Of a DNA stretch of 64,000 nt, positions 1-8,213 are shown piece by piece. A program made the position numbers and the translations under genes. Under the pieces are notes generated by a model. It saw nothing but the letters and a program-made list of their open reading frames with translations, searched no databases and had not been told where the DNA came from. Every line of letters starts with the position of its first letter. The stretch's first letter is position 1. Origin of the DNA: Paraburkholderia nodosa DSM 21604 (GTDB lineage Bacteria > Pseudomonadota > Gammaproteobacteria > Burkholderiales > Burkholderiaceae); assembly GCF_000519185.1 (NCBI RefSeq), contig NZ_JAFA01000002.1, forward strand, positions 62,001 to 126,000, given 5' to 3'.

Positions 1-794
1 ATGGGATCGACGGCAATGCCGTTGTCGATCGCGAGACCCGCTGCCTGTGCGAGCGCCACACGCGGCGCGACGCCAATGCCGACCACGACCGCATCGCAAG
101 GCACGACGGTTGCGTCGCCGAGCACGACGGCATTGACGCGCCCTTCGCCCTCGAAGCGTGCCACGTGCACGTCGAAGCGCACGTCCACGCCGCGCTCGCG
201 ATGAAGGTCCACGAGGCACTGCGCCACCTCCGCAGGCACCGCGCGCATCAACGCGCGCGGCGCGGCTTCGAGCACGACGACTTCGCAGCCGCGCTGCACC
301 GCCGAGGCCGCGACTTCGAGCCCGATGAAACCCGCGCCGACCACCGCAATGCGACGCCCCGGCCCGAGTTCTCCCGCGATGGCGAGCGCGTCGCCGGCAG
401 TGCGCAACACGTGCACGCCCGCGAGACCGGCGCCAGGCACACTCATGCGGCGAGGCTCGGCACCGGTCGCGATCAGCAGGCGACGGTAAGCAAGCGTCGC
501 GCCGTTCGCGAGCGTTACCGTATGCGCGGCGCAATCGATCGCGCGCGCAGCGCAACCGCTGCGCAGGTCGACACCCTGCTCGCGATAAAACGCCTCGCGG
601 TGTATCGCGCCCTGTTCCGGCGTGCGCACGCCCAGCAGCACCGCCTTGGAAAGCGGCGGCCGTTCGTACGGTGCTGCGGCTTCGCCGGCGATCAGCGAAA
701 TCGCGCCTTGCCAGCCGCCTTCGCGCAGAACCTGCACGGCGCGTGCACCGCACTGGCCGCCGCCTATCACCACCATGGCATCGCCCGCACTCAT
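1..794 (-). CDS. Ferredoxin reductase, FAD/NAD-dependent (3' end outside window)
   Basis: Flavoprotein of the oxygenase-type ferredoxin reductase family, which passes electrons from NAD(P)H through FAD to a [2Fe-2S] ferredoxin. The N-terminal FAD site GGGQCG lies at residues 11-16, an ERPPLSK stretch typical of the family at about 44-50, the ATG motif near 110, and the second dinucleotide site VGAGFIG at about 152-158. The ATG at 794 follows AAGGAG closely. About 264 codons are present; the usual length is near 400, so the C-terminal third lies left of the window. It is the last visible gene of the leftward operon starting at 3334, and is the natural reductase for the Rieske protein at 1902-2225. 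Family call is secure; the partner is inferred from position. Confidence 0.88.
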   Translation of the reverse strand, partial: MSAGDAMVVIGGGQCGARAVQVLREGGWQGAISLIAGEAAAPYERPPLSKAVLLGVRTPEQGAIHREAFYREQGVDLRSGCAARAIDCAAHTVTLANGATLAYRRLLIATGAEPRRMSVPGAGLAGVHVLRTAGDALAIAGELGPGRRIAVVGAGFIGLEVAASAVQRGCEVVVLEAAPRALMRAVPAEVAQCLVDLHRERGVDVRFDVHVARFEGEGRVNAVVLGDATVVPCDAVVVGIGVAPRVALAQAAGLAIDNGIAVDP

Positions 795-811
795 GCTGAC
801 TCCTTGCGCGC

Positions 812-1846
812 TCAACGATACTGCCCCGCGAGCGCAGACACCTGCTGAATGTTCTGCGGCGTGATGAAGCCCGGCCCGGAGCTGATATTGCGTGCCTCAT
901 ACACGGGCTTGAGCCCATAGTCCTTTAGACGCTGCTGGAACTTCGGGTTCTGCTCGAGTGCGGTGCGCGCCTGCAGCACATCGTTGTTGTGGTTCTGATG
1001 CATGATCGCCAGCAGGGCTACCGGGATATACCCCTGCAAATACGGCTGCTGGTCGGTGCAGAACTTGATCGTGCCGTCCTTGATGCCCTTCGCGACGTCC
1101 GAGTCGATATCGAAGGTCGCAAACCAGATCTTGCCGGCAAGCCCGAGGCTCTTCACCGCGCGTATCGTCGGATCGGCCGAGGTCGGACCGAGCGTGAGCA
1201 CGGCCTGCGTGTCCGGGTGGTTGCGCAGATACGCACTCACCTTCGATTCTATGCCCGTGGGGTCGGTGCCCGCATCGAGCACCGAGGTTTTCATGTTCGC
1301 GCCGATGGCATCGGCAAAGCCGCGGCAGCGTTCGAACGAGAGCGGATTCGTGGCGTAATGGTTCACGCACAGGAACGTCTTCACGCCGTCCGCCTTCGCG
1401 CGCAGCCCCGCCTCCTTGCCCGCGAGATACTCGGGCTGGCCCACGTGCATGAGCGCGCCAAGCTCGGCGCTCTGCTGCTCAGTGCCCGTATTCGCGGTGA
1501 TGAAGGGAATGTTCTTCGCTTTCAGGCGCGCCACGGCGCCCTTGAGCAGATCGAAATCCGCAATGGTCGTGACCACGCCGTCGTAATTGCGCGCGGCCGC
1601 CTGATTCACGAGCTGCACCATGTCGGCGATATCGCCATTGGGCGGATTACGGTAGTCCGTCTGGACATTGAAGTCCTGATCCGCCTGCTTGATGCCGTTC
1701 TTGACGGTATTCCACCACGCATCCGAATCGGGCGCGTGCGAAATGAAGTCGAAATGCGCGACGGGGTCCGCGTGCGCCGCAGGACTCAGCGCGAGTGCGA
1801 ACACCGTAGCCGCCAGCGGCAATACCCTCAGGAAAGGAACATTCAT
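812..1846 (-). CDS. ABC transporter periplasmic solute-binding protein (sugar-type, Peripla_BP_4 fold)
   Basis: Exported 344-residue binding protein. Residues 1-26 form a classical signal peptide ending AHA before the mature DPVAHFDF start. The body has the two-lobe layout of ribose/inositol-type binding proteins, for example the NPPNGDIADMVQLVNQA stretch and the ITANTG hinge-like segment. It sits between the Rieske ferredoxin and the ferredoxin reductase genes, so a solute is probably captured in the periplasm for the oxygenase encoded alongside. No permease or ATPase gene is in the window; they may lie to the left. The ligand cannot be read from sequence. Confidence 0.87.
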   Translation of the reverse strand: MNVPFLRVLPLAATVFALALSPAAHADPVAHFDFISHAPDSDAWWNTVKNGIKQADQDFNVQTDYRNPPNGDIADMVQLVNQAAARNYDGVVTTIADFDLLKGAVARLKAKNIPFITANTGTEQQSAELGALMHVGQPEYLAGKEAGLRAKADGVKTFLCVNHYATNPLSFERCRGFADAIGANMKTSVLDAGTDPTGIESKVSAYLRNHPDTQAVLTLGPTSADPTIRAVKSLGLAGKIWFATFDIDSDVAKGIKDGTIKFCTDQQPYLQGYIPVALLAIMHQNHNNDVLQARTALEQNPKFQQRLKDYGLKPVYEARNISSGPGFITPQNIQQVSALAGQYR

Positions 1847-1901
1847 GGCTGTCTCCTAAATTGCGTCGTTATCGTGGTGATTCAACGATTCGTATGCCGA
1901 A

Positions 1902-2225
1902 TCAATCGGTTGCGAGCCCGAGGTAGATCGTGCCGGCCTCCACCTTGACCGGGTGTGTGGCGAGATTCACGCAGACCGGCGCCCCCTTGGCCGCGCCCGA
2001 TGGAATGTGGAAGCGCCCCATATGCATCGGACACTCGATGATGTCGCCGAACACGAGACCTTGCGCGAGACGCGCCGTTTCGTGTGTGCAGACCCCCGCG
2101 GACGCGTAGTAGCCCGTGGGCGTGTGGTAGATCGCGTAAAGCTCGCCTGCGTGCTCGAACTCCATCACGTCCTCTTCTTCGAGTTCGTCGCTCGCGCACA
2201 CCTCATGCCATTGAAGAATGTTCAT
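1902..2225 (-). CDS. Rieske [2Fe-2S] ferredoxin
   Basis: Soluble 107-residue Rieske ferredoxin. The cluster ligands are C46-T-H48 and C65-P-M-H68, exactly the CxH...CxxH pattern of dioxygenase ferredoxins (naphthalene and biphenyl dioxygenase type). The ATG at 2225 is preceded by a strong GGAG-type site (GGAGACGACC); the frame stays open further upstream but that part has unlikely composition. It lies between the diiron desaturase-like gene and the binding-protein gene, and probably carries electrons from the reductase at 1-794 to the desaturase-like oxygenase at 2276. Confidence 0.92.
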   Translation of the reverse strand: MNILQWHEVCASDELEEEDVMEFEHAGELYAIYHTPTGYYASAGVCTHETARLAQGLVFGDIIECPMHMGRFHIPSGAAKGAPVCVNLATHPVKVEAGTIYLGLATD

Positions 2226-2275
2226 GGTCGTCTCCTCCGTCTTCATCTTCGAAAAATTAGCGGGTGGCCCAGGCG

Positions 2276-3334
2276 TCATTGCGTATCGGCGGCAAAGGCA
2301 TTCGCACCGGCGGCCTCGCGCATCGCGCCCGCCGTCTTGCCGGGCACCTGCGGTGTGATCATGTAGTCCGGGTCGCGGCGCTGCCTGCGCAACACGTGCA
2401 CGATCTCGGCCCACGCGTCGAACAAACCGTCATAAGCGGGCGGCAAGTCGGCCTCGATCGCTTTGCGCAGTTTGGGCAGCGCATGAAACGGCACGTTGGG
2501 GAACATATGGTGCTCGACGTGATAGTTCATGTTCCAGTAGAGGCACTGCAGCACGGGGTTCAGGCGCAGCGTGCGGGTGGAGAAGCGGTGATCGAGTTCG
2601 TTCTCGCGCAGGCCGGTGTGCTGGGTAATGGCCAGCAGTTCGTGCAGCCAGGCGCCGTATGCGCGGGGCAGCAGCAGGAACACCACGGGCAGCCAGCTAT
2701 GCGCGACGAAGGCCCACACGCCAACGGCCACGTAGAGCGCGAGCATGACCCGCGAATTGCGGCGCATGGCCCGATATTCGACCACCGGTACGACGGCCTT
2801 CGCGCTCCGTGTCACGATGCCAAGGCTTTGCAGCACGATGTTGCCGAGATGATGAATGCCATGGGAAACGCGCAGGAAGTCGGTGGCGAGCTTGAGGTAA
2901 TTGGGCGGCCGCTTGACGGCGATTTCAACGTCGGCGGGCACCGTGGCCGTGAGGTGCGTATAGGTGTGATGCTGCGCATGCGACCAGCGGCTATAGATCT
3001 GCTCGCGCCAGGTCATGAAGCAGATGACCCAGTGCACGGACTCGTTGAGCCATTCGCTCCTGAACGGCGTGCGGTGACGCAGTTCGTGCTCCATCGCCTC
3101 GGCGAACGCGTAGATCGTGCCGTACAGCAGAAAGGCCGGAATGCACCAGAGCGTGCCCAGCGAAAGCCAGGCGAGCGTGCCGGTGGCGAGCACGAGTGCC
3201 ATGAAGCCGCCGAAATACGTCAGGGCAACCCGGTCGTTGCGCCGCGTGACCTCCTTGAGCACCTTGCGGTCGAGCGGACAACGGTACCAATCGTCCATCG
3301 TGATGACCTGCGGCGAGCCTGGCTGTGCGGACAT
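2276..3334 (-). CDS. Fatty-acid-desaturase-fold membrane diiron oxygenase
   Basis: Integral membrane non-heme diiron enzyme, 352 residues. Three histidine boxes are visible: H83-ELR-H87, H119-AQ-HH (122-123) and H272-VE-HH (275-276), plus an accessory H231 in HELLAITQH. Hydrophobic segments cluster at about 40-75 and 195-225. The family contains desaturases, hydroxylases and demethylases that take electrons from a ferredoxin. I use the ATG at 3334 because GGGAG lies 8 bases upstream; an ATG at 3391 is in frame but its AAGG abuts the start codon. The companion Rieske protein, reductase, binding protein and divergent LacI regulator suggest a small-molecule oxygenase rather than a lipid desaturase. 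That is inference. Confidence 0.85.
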   Translation of the reverse strand: MSAQPGSPQVITMDDWYRCPLDRKVLKEVTRRNDRVALTYFGGFMALVLATGTLAWLSLGTLWCIPAFLLYGTIYAFAEAMEHELRHRTPFRSEWLNESVHWVICFMTWREQIYSRWSHAQHHTYTHLTATVPADVEIAVKRPPNYLKLATDFLRVSHGIHHLGNIVLQSLGIVTRSAKAVVPVVEYRAMRRNSRVMLALYVAVGVWAFVAHSWLPVVFLLLPRAYGAWLHELLAITQHTGLRENELDHRFSTRTLRLNPVLQCLYWNMNYHVEHHMFPNVPFHALPKLRKAIEADLPPAYDGLFDAWAEIVHVLRRQRRDPDYMITPQVPGKTAGAMREAAGANAFAADTQ

Positions 3335-3436
3335 GAATCGAACTCCCGTGCATAACATTGAACGCTGATGAGCCGCTTTGACTTCGCTCATCCTTGAGGC
3401 GAATTACAGGCTCTAAATGAGCTACAGTCAAAGACT

Positions 3437-3451
3437 AAAATGACTCATTTT
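3437..3451. promoter_or_regulatory. Inverted repeat, candidate operator
   Basis: Perfect 7-base inverted repeat AAAATGA-c-TCATTTT in the AT-richer divergent intergenic region between the desaturase operon and the LacI-type gene. Its half-site recurs in the larger repeat at 3538-3558, which suggests the same regulator may bind both. Confidence 0.45.
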
Positions 3452-3496
3452 GATCATTAAAGGGTTTTTACCTAAACTCATCGTGTCTGAAAACGT

Positions 3497-3510
3497 TCTC
3501 CACGTGGAGA
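3497..3510. promoter_or_regulatory. 14-bp CG-centred palindrome, candidate LacI-family operator
   Basis: Perfect palindrome TCTCCACGTGGAGA, centred on CG as LacI-family operators usually are. It sits midway between the divergent starts at 3334 and 3586, so a bound regulator could control both directions. Confidence 0.5.
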
Positions 3511-3537
3511 TAAAATCCAAATACGTGCGACGAAAGA

Positions 3538-3558
3538 CTCATTTTGAGGCAAAATGAG
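3538..3558. promoter_or_regulatory. 9-bp inverted repeat upstream of the LacI-type gene
   Basis: CTCATTTTG-agg-CAAAATGAG is a perfect inverted repeat ending 27 bases before the ATG at 3586. The position fits autoregulation by the LacI-type protein. A TTG inside the repeat (3544) is in frame but lies within this site and lacks support as a start. Confidence 0.5.
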
Positions 3559-3585
3559 ATCATCCTCACTCGCTGCGGAACCCCG

Positions 3586-4620
3586 ATGAAGAGCCGCCCC
3601 ACGCTGAAGCAGTTAATGGAACTCACGCAGTTGAGCCGCGCGACCATCGACCGGGCGCTCAACGACCGCCCCGGCGTGCACCCGCGCACGCGCAGCGCCG
3701 TGGAAGCCGCGCTCAGACAACTGGGCGCGGGCGACGGCGAGGTGCTGCCGCCCGCATCGCGTACTTCGTCCAGTGCGCTGCGCGTGCGCCTGCTCCTCCA
3801 GGCCGGCGACGCCTTCAGCGCGGAACTCACGCGCACGGCAGCGAGCCTCGAAGCCGAGTTCACCGGGGCGGGCGTGACGGTCGAGGTGGTCAATTGCGTG
3901 GGCGCCAGCGACGAAGACGTCGCACTGCGCGTGCGCGAGGCGGCGCAAGGCGCTGCCGACGCCATCGGCATCATCTGCACGAACACGCCGCCGATTACGT
4001 CGGCGCTGCGCGAATGCATGGCGCGGGGCCTGGGCGTGGTGACGCTCATCACCGACGTCGACGCCGATGCGCGCCACACCTACGTGGGCGTGAACAACCG
4101 CGCCGCGGGCCAGTCGGCCGCGTTCCTCGTGGGCCGGCACCTGGAGGGACGGCCCTCGCCTTCCGTGGCCGTTGTGGTCGCAACGTTCTCGTACACCTGT
4201 CACGAAGACCGCGAGATCGGCTTTCGTTCGCTGTTGCGCCAGCGCTTTCCCCACGTGAACGTGGTCGAAGTGATCAAGGGCGCCGACTCGGGTCCGGCGA
4301 CCTACGAGGCCACGCGGCACTGCATGGAAATGCACGGCGCGCTCGACGGCATCTACAACGTGGCGGGCGGCAACGAAGGACTCGCAGCGGCGCTGCGCGA
4401 GCGCGGGCTTGCGGGCCGCACGCTCTATGTGACGCATGAGGTGAACGCCGTGACGGAGCCGCTGTTGCGGGCGGACGTGATCGACTATCTGCTCTCGCAA
4501 GACTTGCGTCTGCTGCTGCGCACGGCCGTCGAACAGATGCGCCACGCGGCGGCAGGCGGCACGCCGCCCGCGCAGGCGCTCGTGCCGATCGAGACGTATT
4601 CGCGCTATTCCTTGCCCTGA
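3586..4620 (+). CDS. LacI-family transcriptional regulator
   Basis: 344-residue regulator: an N-terminal helix-turn-helix (about residues 4-48, TLKQLMELTQLSRATIDRAL, followed by the ND-RPGVHPRTR hinge helix) and a C-terminal periplasmic-binding-like sensor domain. The recognition helix differs from the usual AGVSxxTVSRVLN. The ATG at 3586 has GGAA six bases upstream. Divergent from the desaturase/Rieske/binding-protein/reductase operon, it most likely controls that operon in response to its substrate. The sensor fold matches the periplasmic binding-protein fold of the adjacent 812-1846 product, so both may recognise the same ligand (inference). Confidence 0.88.
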   Translation: MKSRPTLKQLMELTQLSRATIDRALNDRPGVHPRTRSAVEAALRQLGAGDGEVLPPASRTSSSALRVRLLLQAGDAFSAELTRTAASLEAEFTGAGVTVEVVNCVGASDEDVALRVREAAQGAADAIGIICTNTPPITSALRECMARGLGVVTLITDVDADARHTYVGVNNRAAGQSAAFLVGRHLEGRPSPSVAVVVATFSYTCHEDREIGFRSLLRQRFPHVNVVEVIKGADSGPATYEATRHCMEMHGALDGIYNVAGGNEGLAAALRERGLAGRTLYVTHEVNAVTEPLLRADVIDYLLSQDLRLLLRTAVEQMRHAAAGGTPPAQALVPIETYSRYSLP

Positions 4621-4755
4621 AGCGGCTGAAGCGCCTGAAGCGGCTGCGCCACCAGCCTTGCGCCACCGGTTGCATGCATCGCCCGTTTACGATACTTTAT
4701 GCTCGTTTTTGCTCGATTCGACGGGCAAGCCAACGAGCAAGCGGGAGCCGAACCC

Positions 4756-5547
4756 ATGCAACGAACACGCCAGGAGGCCAGTGAAGGCCTGCTCCCCGAC
4801 GAGCGCGAGCGCCTGATCCTCGAAAAACTGCGCGCCGAGGGCCGTGTGCTGGCCGCCGAACTCGCCGCGCAGCTCGACACCTCGGAGCACACGATCCGGC
4901 GCCATTTGCGCGACCTGGCCGAGGCAGGCCACTGCAAGCGCGTCTATGGCGGGGCGCTGCTCACCTCGCCCGCCAACAAGCCCGCCTCCGTGCGCATGCG
5001 CGAGCAACTGCCGGCCAAGGCGCGCCTTGCGCGCGCCGCCGCCGCGCTCGTCAAGCCCAACCAGGTGATTCTGCTCGACGCGGGCTCCACGAACGTCGAG
5101 ATCGCGGCGGCACTGCCGGAGAACGCCGGCCTCACGGTGGTCACCACGTCGCCGCAGGCCTGTGTGCGCCTGCTCGAGCGTCCAGGCATCGAAGTCGTCC
5201 TGATCGGCGGCCGCGTGAGCGCGCAGGCCGCGGGCGCGCTCGGAGCGACGGCGCTCGTGCAGATTCAGCAGATCAAGGCCGATCTCTGCTTTCTCGGCGC
5301 ATGCGCACTCGATCCGTCCGAAGGCATTGCAGCCTTCGATGCGGAGGATGCCGAAATGAAACGCGCGATGGTCGCCGCAAGCGGCCAGATCGCGGCCGCG
5401 GTCACCACGGAAAAGCTCATGACGTCCGCGCCGTTCGTCATTGCGCCGTGCGCTTCGCTCGACTATCTGGTCGTCGATATCGACGTACCGAAACGCCATC
5501 TGAAGCAGCTGAAAGCCGCATGCGGCGACGTGGCGGTGGCGCGATGA
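4756..5547 (+). CDS. DeoR-family transcriptional regulator
   Basis: 263-residue DeoR/GlpR-type repressor. The N-terminal winged helix-turn-helix (about 15-70) contains ERERLILEKLRAEG, the recognition segment TSEHTIRRHLRDL and the characteristic YGGA. The C-terminal sugar-phosphate-sensor domain has the DAGSTN motif and the MKRAM segment. The ATG at 4756 has GGGAG eight bases upstream; an earlier in-frame ATG at 4699 has no comparable site. Its stop overlaps the start of the MFS gene by 4 bases (ATGA), so the two are translationally coupled and the carrier substrate is probably a sugar or sugar derivative. Confidence 0.9.
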   Translation: MQRTRQEASEGLLPDERERLILEKLRAEGRVLAAELAAQLDTSEHTIRRHLRDLAEAGHCKRVYGGALLTSPANKPASVRMREQLPAKARLARAAAALVKPNQVILLDAGSTNVEIAAALPENAGLTVVTTSPQACVRLLERPGIEVVLIGGRVSAQAAGALGATALVQIQQIKADLCFLGACALDPSEGIAAFDAEDAEMKRAMVAASGQIAAAVTTEKLMTSAPFVIAPCASLDYLVVDIDVPKRHLKQLKAACGDVAVAR

Positions 5548-6758
5548 GGCCCCTGCGCGAACGCTACGCCACCACGGCGATCTTTCTGGCGAACGGCTTC
5601 GGCATCGGCGCGTGGGCCGTCGAGGTGCCGCGCGTGAAGGACAAGCTGCTCCTTGGCGACTCCCTGCTCGGGGTCGCGCTCTTTGCCTTCGCGCTGGGCG
5701 CCATCGTCGCCATGCCGCTCGCGGGGCGTCTCGCGCCGAAGGTCGGCAGCGGCCGCGCGACCGCCCTGCTCGGCGTGCTGTTCGTCGCCGCGTTTCCAAT
5801 GCCCGCGCTCGCGCCCAACGCGCCGTTGCTGTGTGCCGCGTTGCTGCTGCTCGGCGCGCTCAATGGCGCGCTCGACGTTTCCATGAACGGCCACGCCAGC
5901 GCGATCGAAAAAGTGTGGCATGCGCCGATCATGTCGTCGTTCCACGCGGCATGGAGCGCGGGCGGTCTGGCGGGCGCGGCAGTTGGCACGGTGCTGCAGA
6001 AAGCAGGATTCGGTGTGCTAAGCGGTCTAGCGCTGCCGGCCATTCCCATCGCCGTGCTGATCGTCGGTGCAGCGCTGCTCTCGCTGCGCGACGTGGGCAC
6101 GCGCCCGGAGGCTGCGTCGGGCGGCGGCTTCGCGTGGCCACAGGCGGGCGTCGTGAAGCTCGCCGCACTCGCGTTCCTTTGCATGATGACCGAGGGCGCC
6201 ATCGCCGACTGGAGCGCCGTGTACCTGCGAACCGCCTTGCCCGCTCATGCGGATAGCGCGGGCATCGGCTATACGGCGTTCGCGTTCGCCATGGCGGCGT
6301 GCCGTGTGGTGGGCGACGCGTTCGTGCGGCGGCTGGGCGCGGTGCGCGTGGTCGCGCTGGGCGGCCTGCTTTCGGCTGCGGGTCTTGCCGCCGTGCTCGC
6401 TGCGCCGGCGCTCGCTACGGCGGTGGTGGGGTTCATCTGCGTGGGCATTGGGCTTGCCAATGTGGTCCCGGTGATTTTCAGCGCAGCCGGGCGTACGACC
6501 GATCCGCCCGTTACCGGCGTGTCGATGGCGGCCACTGCGGGGTATGCGGGCTTTCTCGTGGGACCGCCGATCATCGGCTTTGGCGCGGGGCTAGTGGGGC
6601 TGCAACTCGCGCTCGGCGTGCTGGTGCTCGCGACGCTCGCGGTGTGCTTTGCGGGGAGTCGCGCGGTTCGCGATGTCGATGCATCGCGCGGCGAATCGGC
6701 GACGCATGCGCCGGTGCGCAGCGATACGCGCGACGCGGATCGTATCGAGGCGGACTGA
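5544..6758 (+). CDS. MFS transporter (YbjJ-like), coupled to DeoR
   Basis: 404-residue major facilitator protein with about 12 hydrophobic segments. Features such as the NGFGIGAWAVEVPRVK start, the LNGALDVSMN segment and HAAWSAGG resemble the E. coli YbjJ/FucP-like group. It starts inside the DeoR stop codon (ATGA overlap), so the regulator and carrier form one unit. The last 30 residues are hydrophilic. The substrate is unknown; a carbohydrate-like compound is suggested by the DeoR partner. Confidence 0.85.
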   Translation: MRPLRERYATTAIFLANGFGIGAWAVEVPRVKDKLLLGDSLLGVALFAFALGAIVAMPLAGRLAPKVGSGRATALLGVLFVAAFPMPALAPNAPLLCAALLLLGALNGALDVSMNGHASAIEKVWHAPIMSSFHAAWSAGGLAGAAVGTVLQKAGFGVLSGLALPAIPIAVLIVGAALLSLRDVGTRPEAASGGGFAWPQAGVVKLAALAFLCMMTEGAIADWSAVYLRTALPAHADSAGIGYTAFAFAMAACRVVGDAFVRRLGAVRVVALGGLLSAAGLAAVLAAPALATAVVGFICVGIGLANVVPVIFSAAGRTTDPPVTGVSMAATAGYAGFLVGPPIIGFGAGLVGLQLALGVLVLATLAVCFAGSRAVRDVDASRGESATHAPVRSDTRDADRIEAD

Positions 6759-6892
6759 CCTGCGGTCGCCCGGCGCATCGAATATCACCACAAGATCCGG
6801 ATATCTCCACCCAATCGCCCTGCGTAGACTCGATCCCGAAGCTCAAACCACCGCATCCGGCCCGCGCCGGATCGATCTTCGGGACATCGACA

Positions 6893-8188
6893 ATGGGCAT
6901 CACAACAGGTAACGCGACGCCACAGCGCGTCGTCGTCAATCTTTCGCACGCGAGTCTCGCCGCGCAATTCAGCGAGCAGATGGCCATTGCGGTCATTCCG
7001 ATCGTCGCCGTGGTGGCATTGGGCGCTACCGCGCAGCAAAGCGCCTCGCTACAGGCCATCAATACCCTGCCCTTCCTGCTGCTGTCGCTGCCCGCCGGTC
7101 TCATTGCCGATCGCAGCCGGCGCAAGCCGCTCATGATCGCAACCGAACTGCTGCGTGCCGCCGCCCTCTTCGTGCTGTTCGCGTTGTTCCATGCGCGCGT
7201 GCTGTCGCTCTACACGCTCGGCTCCCTGGGCTTCGCCATCGCGACCGGCACCGTGGTGTTCAGCGTGACGGCGCCCTCGCTCGTCGCGGCCATGGTCGAA
7301 ACGGGCGACCTGCTCGCCGCCAACCGGCGGCTCGAAATCGCGCGCAGCATCGCCTATACGGCGGGGCCTTCCGTGGGCGGTATCTTTGCGGGCTGGGCGT
7401 CGGGCGTGTTCGCGTTTCTCGCGGCGTTCGCCTTGTCGCTCGCCAGCGCATGGTGTCTCGCACGCCTGCCCGCCGAGGCGCCGCGCTCGCGTTCGCGTCG
7501 CGCGCTTGCACGCGAACTCTTCGACGGCGTGCAGTTCATCGCGCGCAGCACGCATCTGCGGCCCATCGTGGCGACGGCCTTCGTCTTCAACACGTCGTGG
7601 TATCTGCTGCTCGCCGTGTTCGCGTGGTACGCGATACACCGGCTCGCGTTCGCGCCATCGGCGGTAGGCGTTGCGCTCGGCGTATATGGCTTCGGGATGG
7701 TGGGCGGCGCGTTTCTCCACAAGATCATCGCAAAGCGGCTCGTCTTCGGGCGGCAAATCCTGCTCGGCCCGACGAGCGCTGCGCTTGCCTCGCTGCTCAT
7801 GGCGAGCACCGCCCTCACGCATTCGCGCGCCACTGTGTTTCTGGCTTTCTTTCTGTTCGGCTTCGGGCCGATCGTCTGGACCATCTCGACCACGGCGTTG
7901 CGCCAGGTCGTCACGCCTCGCGATCTGATCGCGCGCGTCTCGTCGGTCATCATGATGGCGACGTTCGGCGCGCGCCCGCTCGGCGCCCTGCTCGGCGCGT
8001 TCCTGAGCACGCGCCTTGGCATGACGAGTTGCCTCGTCGGCGCCGCGTGCGGTTTCGCCCTTCAGCTCGCGATCATCGTGTGCTCGGCGCCCGCGCGGCT
8101 GCGCTCGATCGAAGGTCTCGATGAAGCGCAAGCCGAGCCGAGCGACGTGAAGGCAATGCGCTTCGCGACGGAGAGCCGCCAGGAGTAA
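6893..8188 (+). CDS. MFS transporter (MFS_3 / EntS-like)
   Basis: 431-residue, 12-segment major facilitator of the EntS/macrolide-exporter type: the ADRSRRKPL loop between segments 2 and 3 (about residue 72-80) and an N-terminal half that begins SLAAQFSEQMA. The ATG at 6893 has GGGA ten bases upstream; the open frame extends back into the previous gene, but that part is a shadow. It is separated by 134 bases from the preceding MFS gene and ends in a hairpin shared with the convergent lactonase gene. Probably an exporter; the substrate is unknown. Confidence 0.82.
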   Translation: MGITTGNATPQRVVVNLSHASLAAQFSEQMAIAVIPIVAVVALGATAQQSASLQAINTLPFLLLSLPAGLIADRSRRKPLMIATELLRAAALFVLFALFHARVLSLYTLGSLGFAIATGTVVFSVTAPSLVAAMVETGDLLAANRRLEIARSIAYTAGPSVGGIFAGWASGVFAFLAAFALSLASAWCLARLPAEAPRSRSRRALARELFDGVQFIARSTHLRPIVATAFVFNTSWYLLLAVFAWYAIHRLAFAPSAVGVALGVYGFGMVGGAFLHKIIAKRLVFGRQILLGPTSAALASLLMASTALTHSRATVFLAFFLFGFGPIVWTISTTALRQVVTPRDLIARVSSVIMMATFGARPLGALLGAFLSTRLGMTSCLVGAACGFALQLAIIVCSAPARLRSIEGLDEAQAEPSDVKAMRFATESRQE

Positions 8189-8207
8189 GGCGACCGAAGT
8201 CGCCCTT
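8187..8207. terminator. Hairpin between convergent genes
   Basis: GGCGAC-cgaa-GTCGCC stem (8189-8194 / 8199-8204), flanked by AAG and CTT, lies between the convergent stops at 8188 and 8214. A short, bidirectional terminator-like hairpin without a long T-run. Confidence 0.5.
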
Positions 8208-8213
8208 CATTGC

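Noticed and set aside
165..848. Long open frame on the plus strand over the ferredoxin reductase gene
   Set aside because: Arg/His-rich composition typical of a high-GC shadow; the reductase with its two dinucleotide-binding motifs occupies the other strand.
989..1948. 319-codon frame opposite the solute-binding protein
   Set aside because: Shadow of the binding-protein gene: no family-like motif and Arg-rich composition.
6299..6892. Extension of the 6893 MFS frame back to 6299
   Set aside because: That part overlaps the end of the preceding MFS gene in a different frame and has no membrane-protein character; ATG 6893 starts a normal MFS N-terminus.
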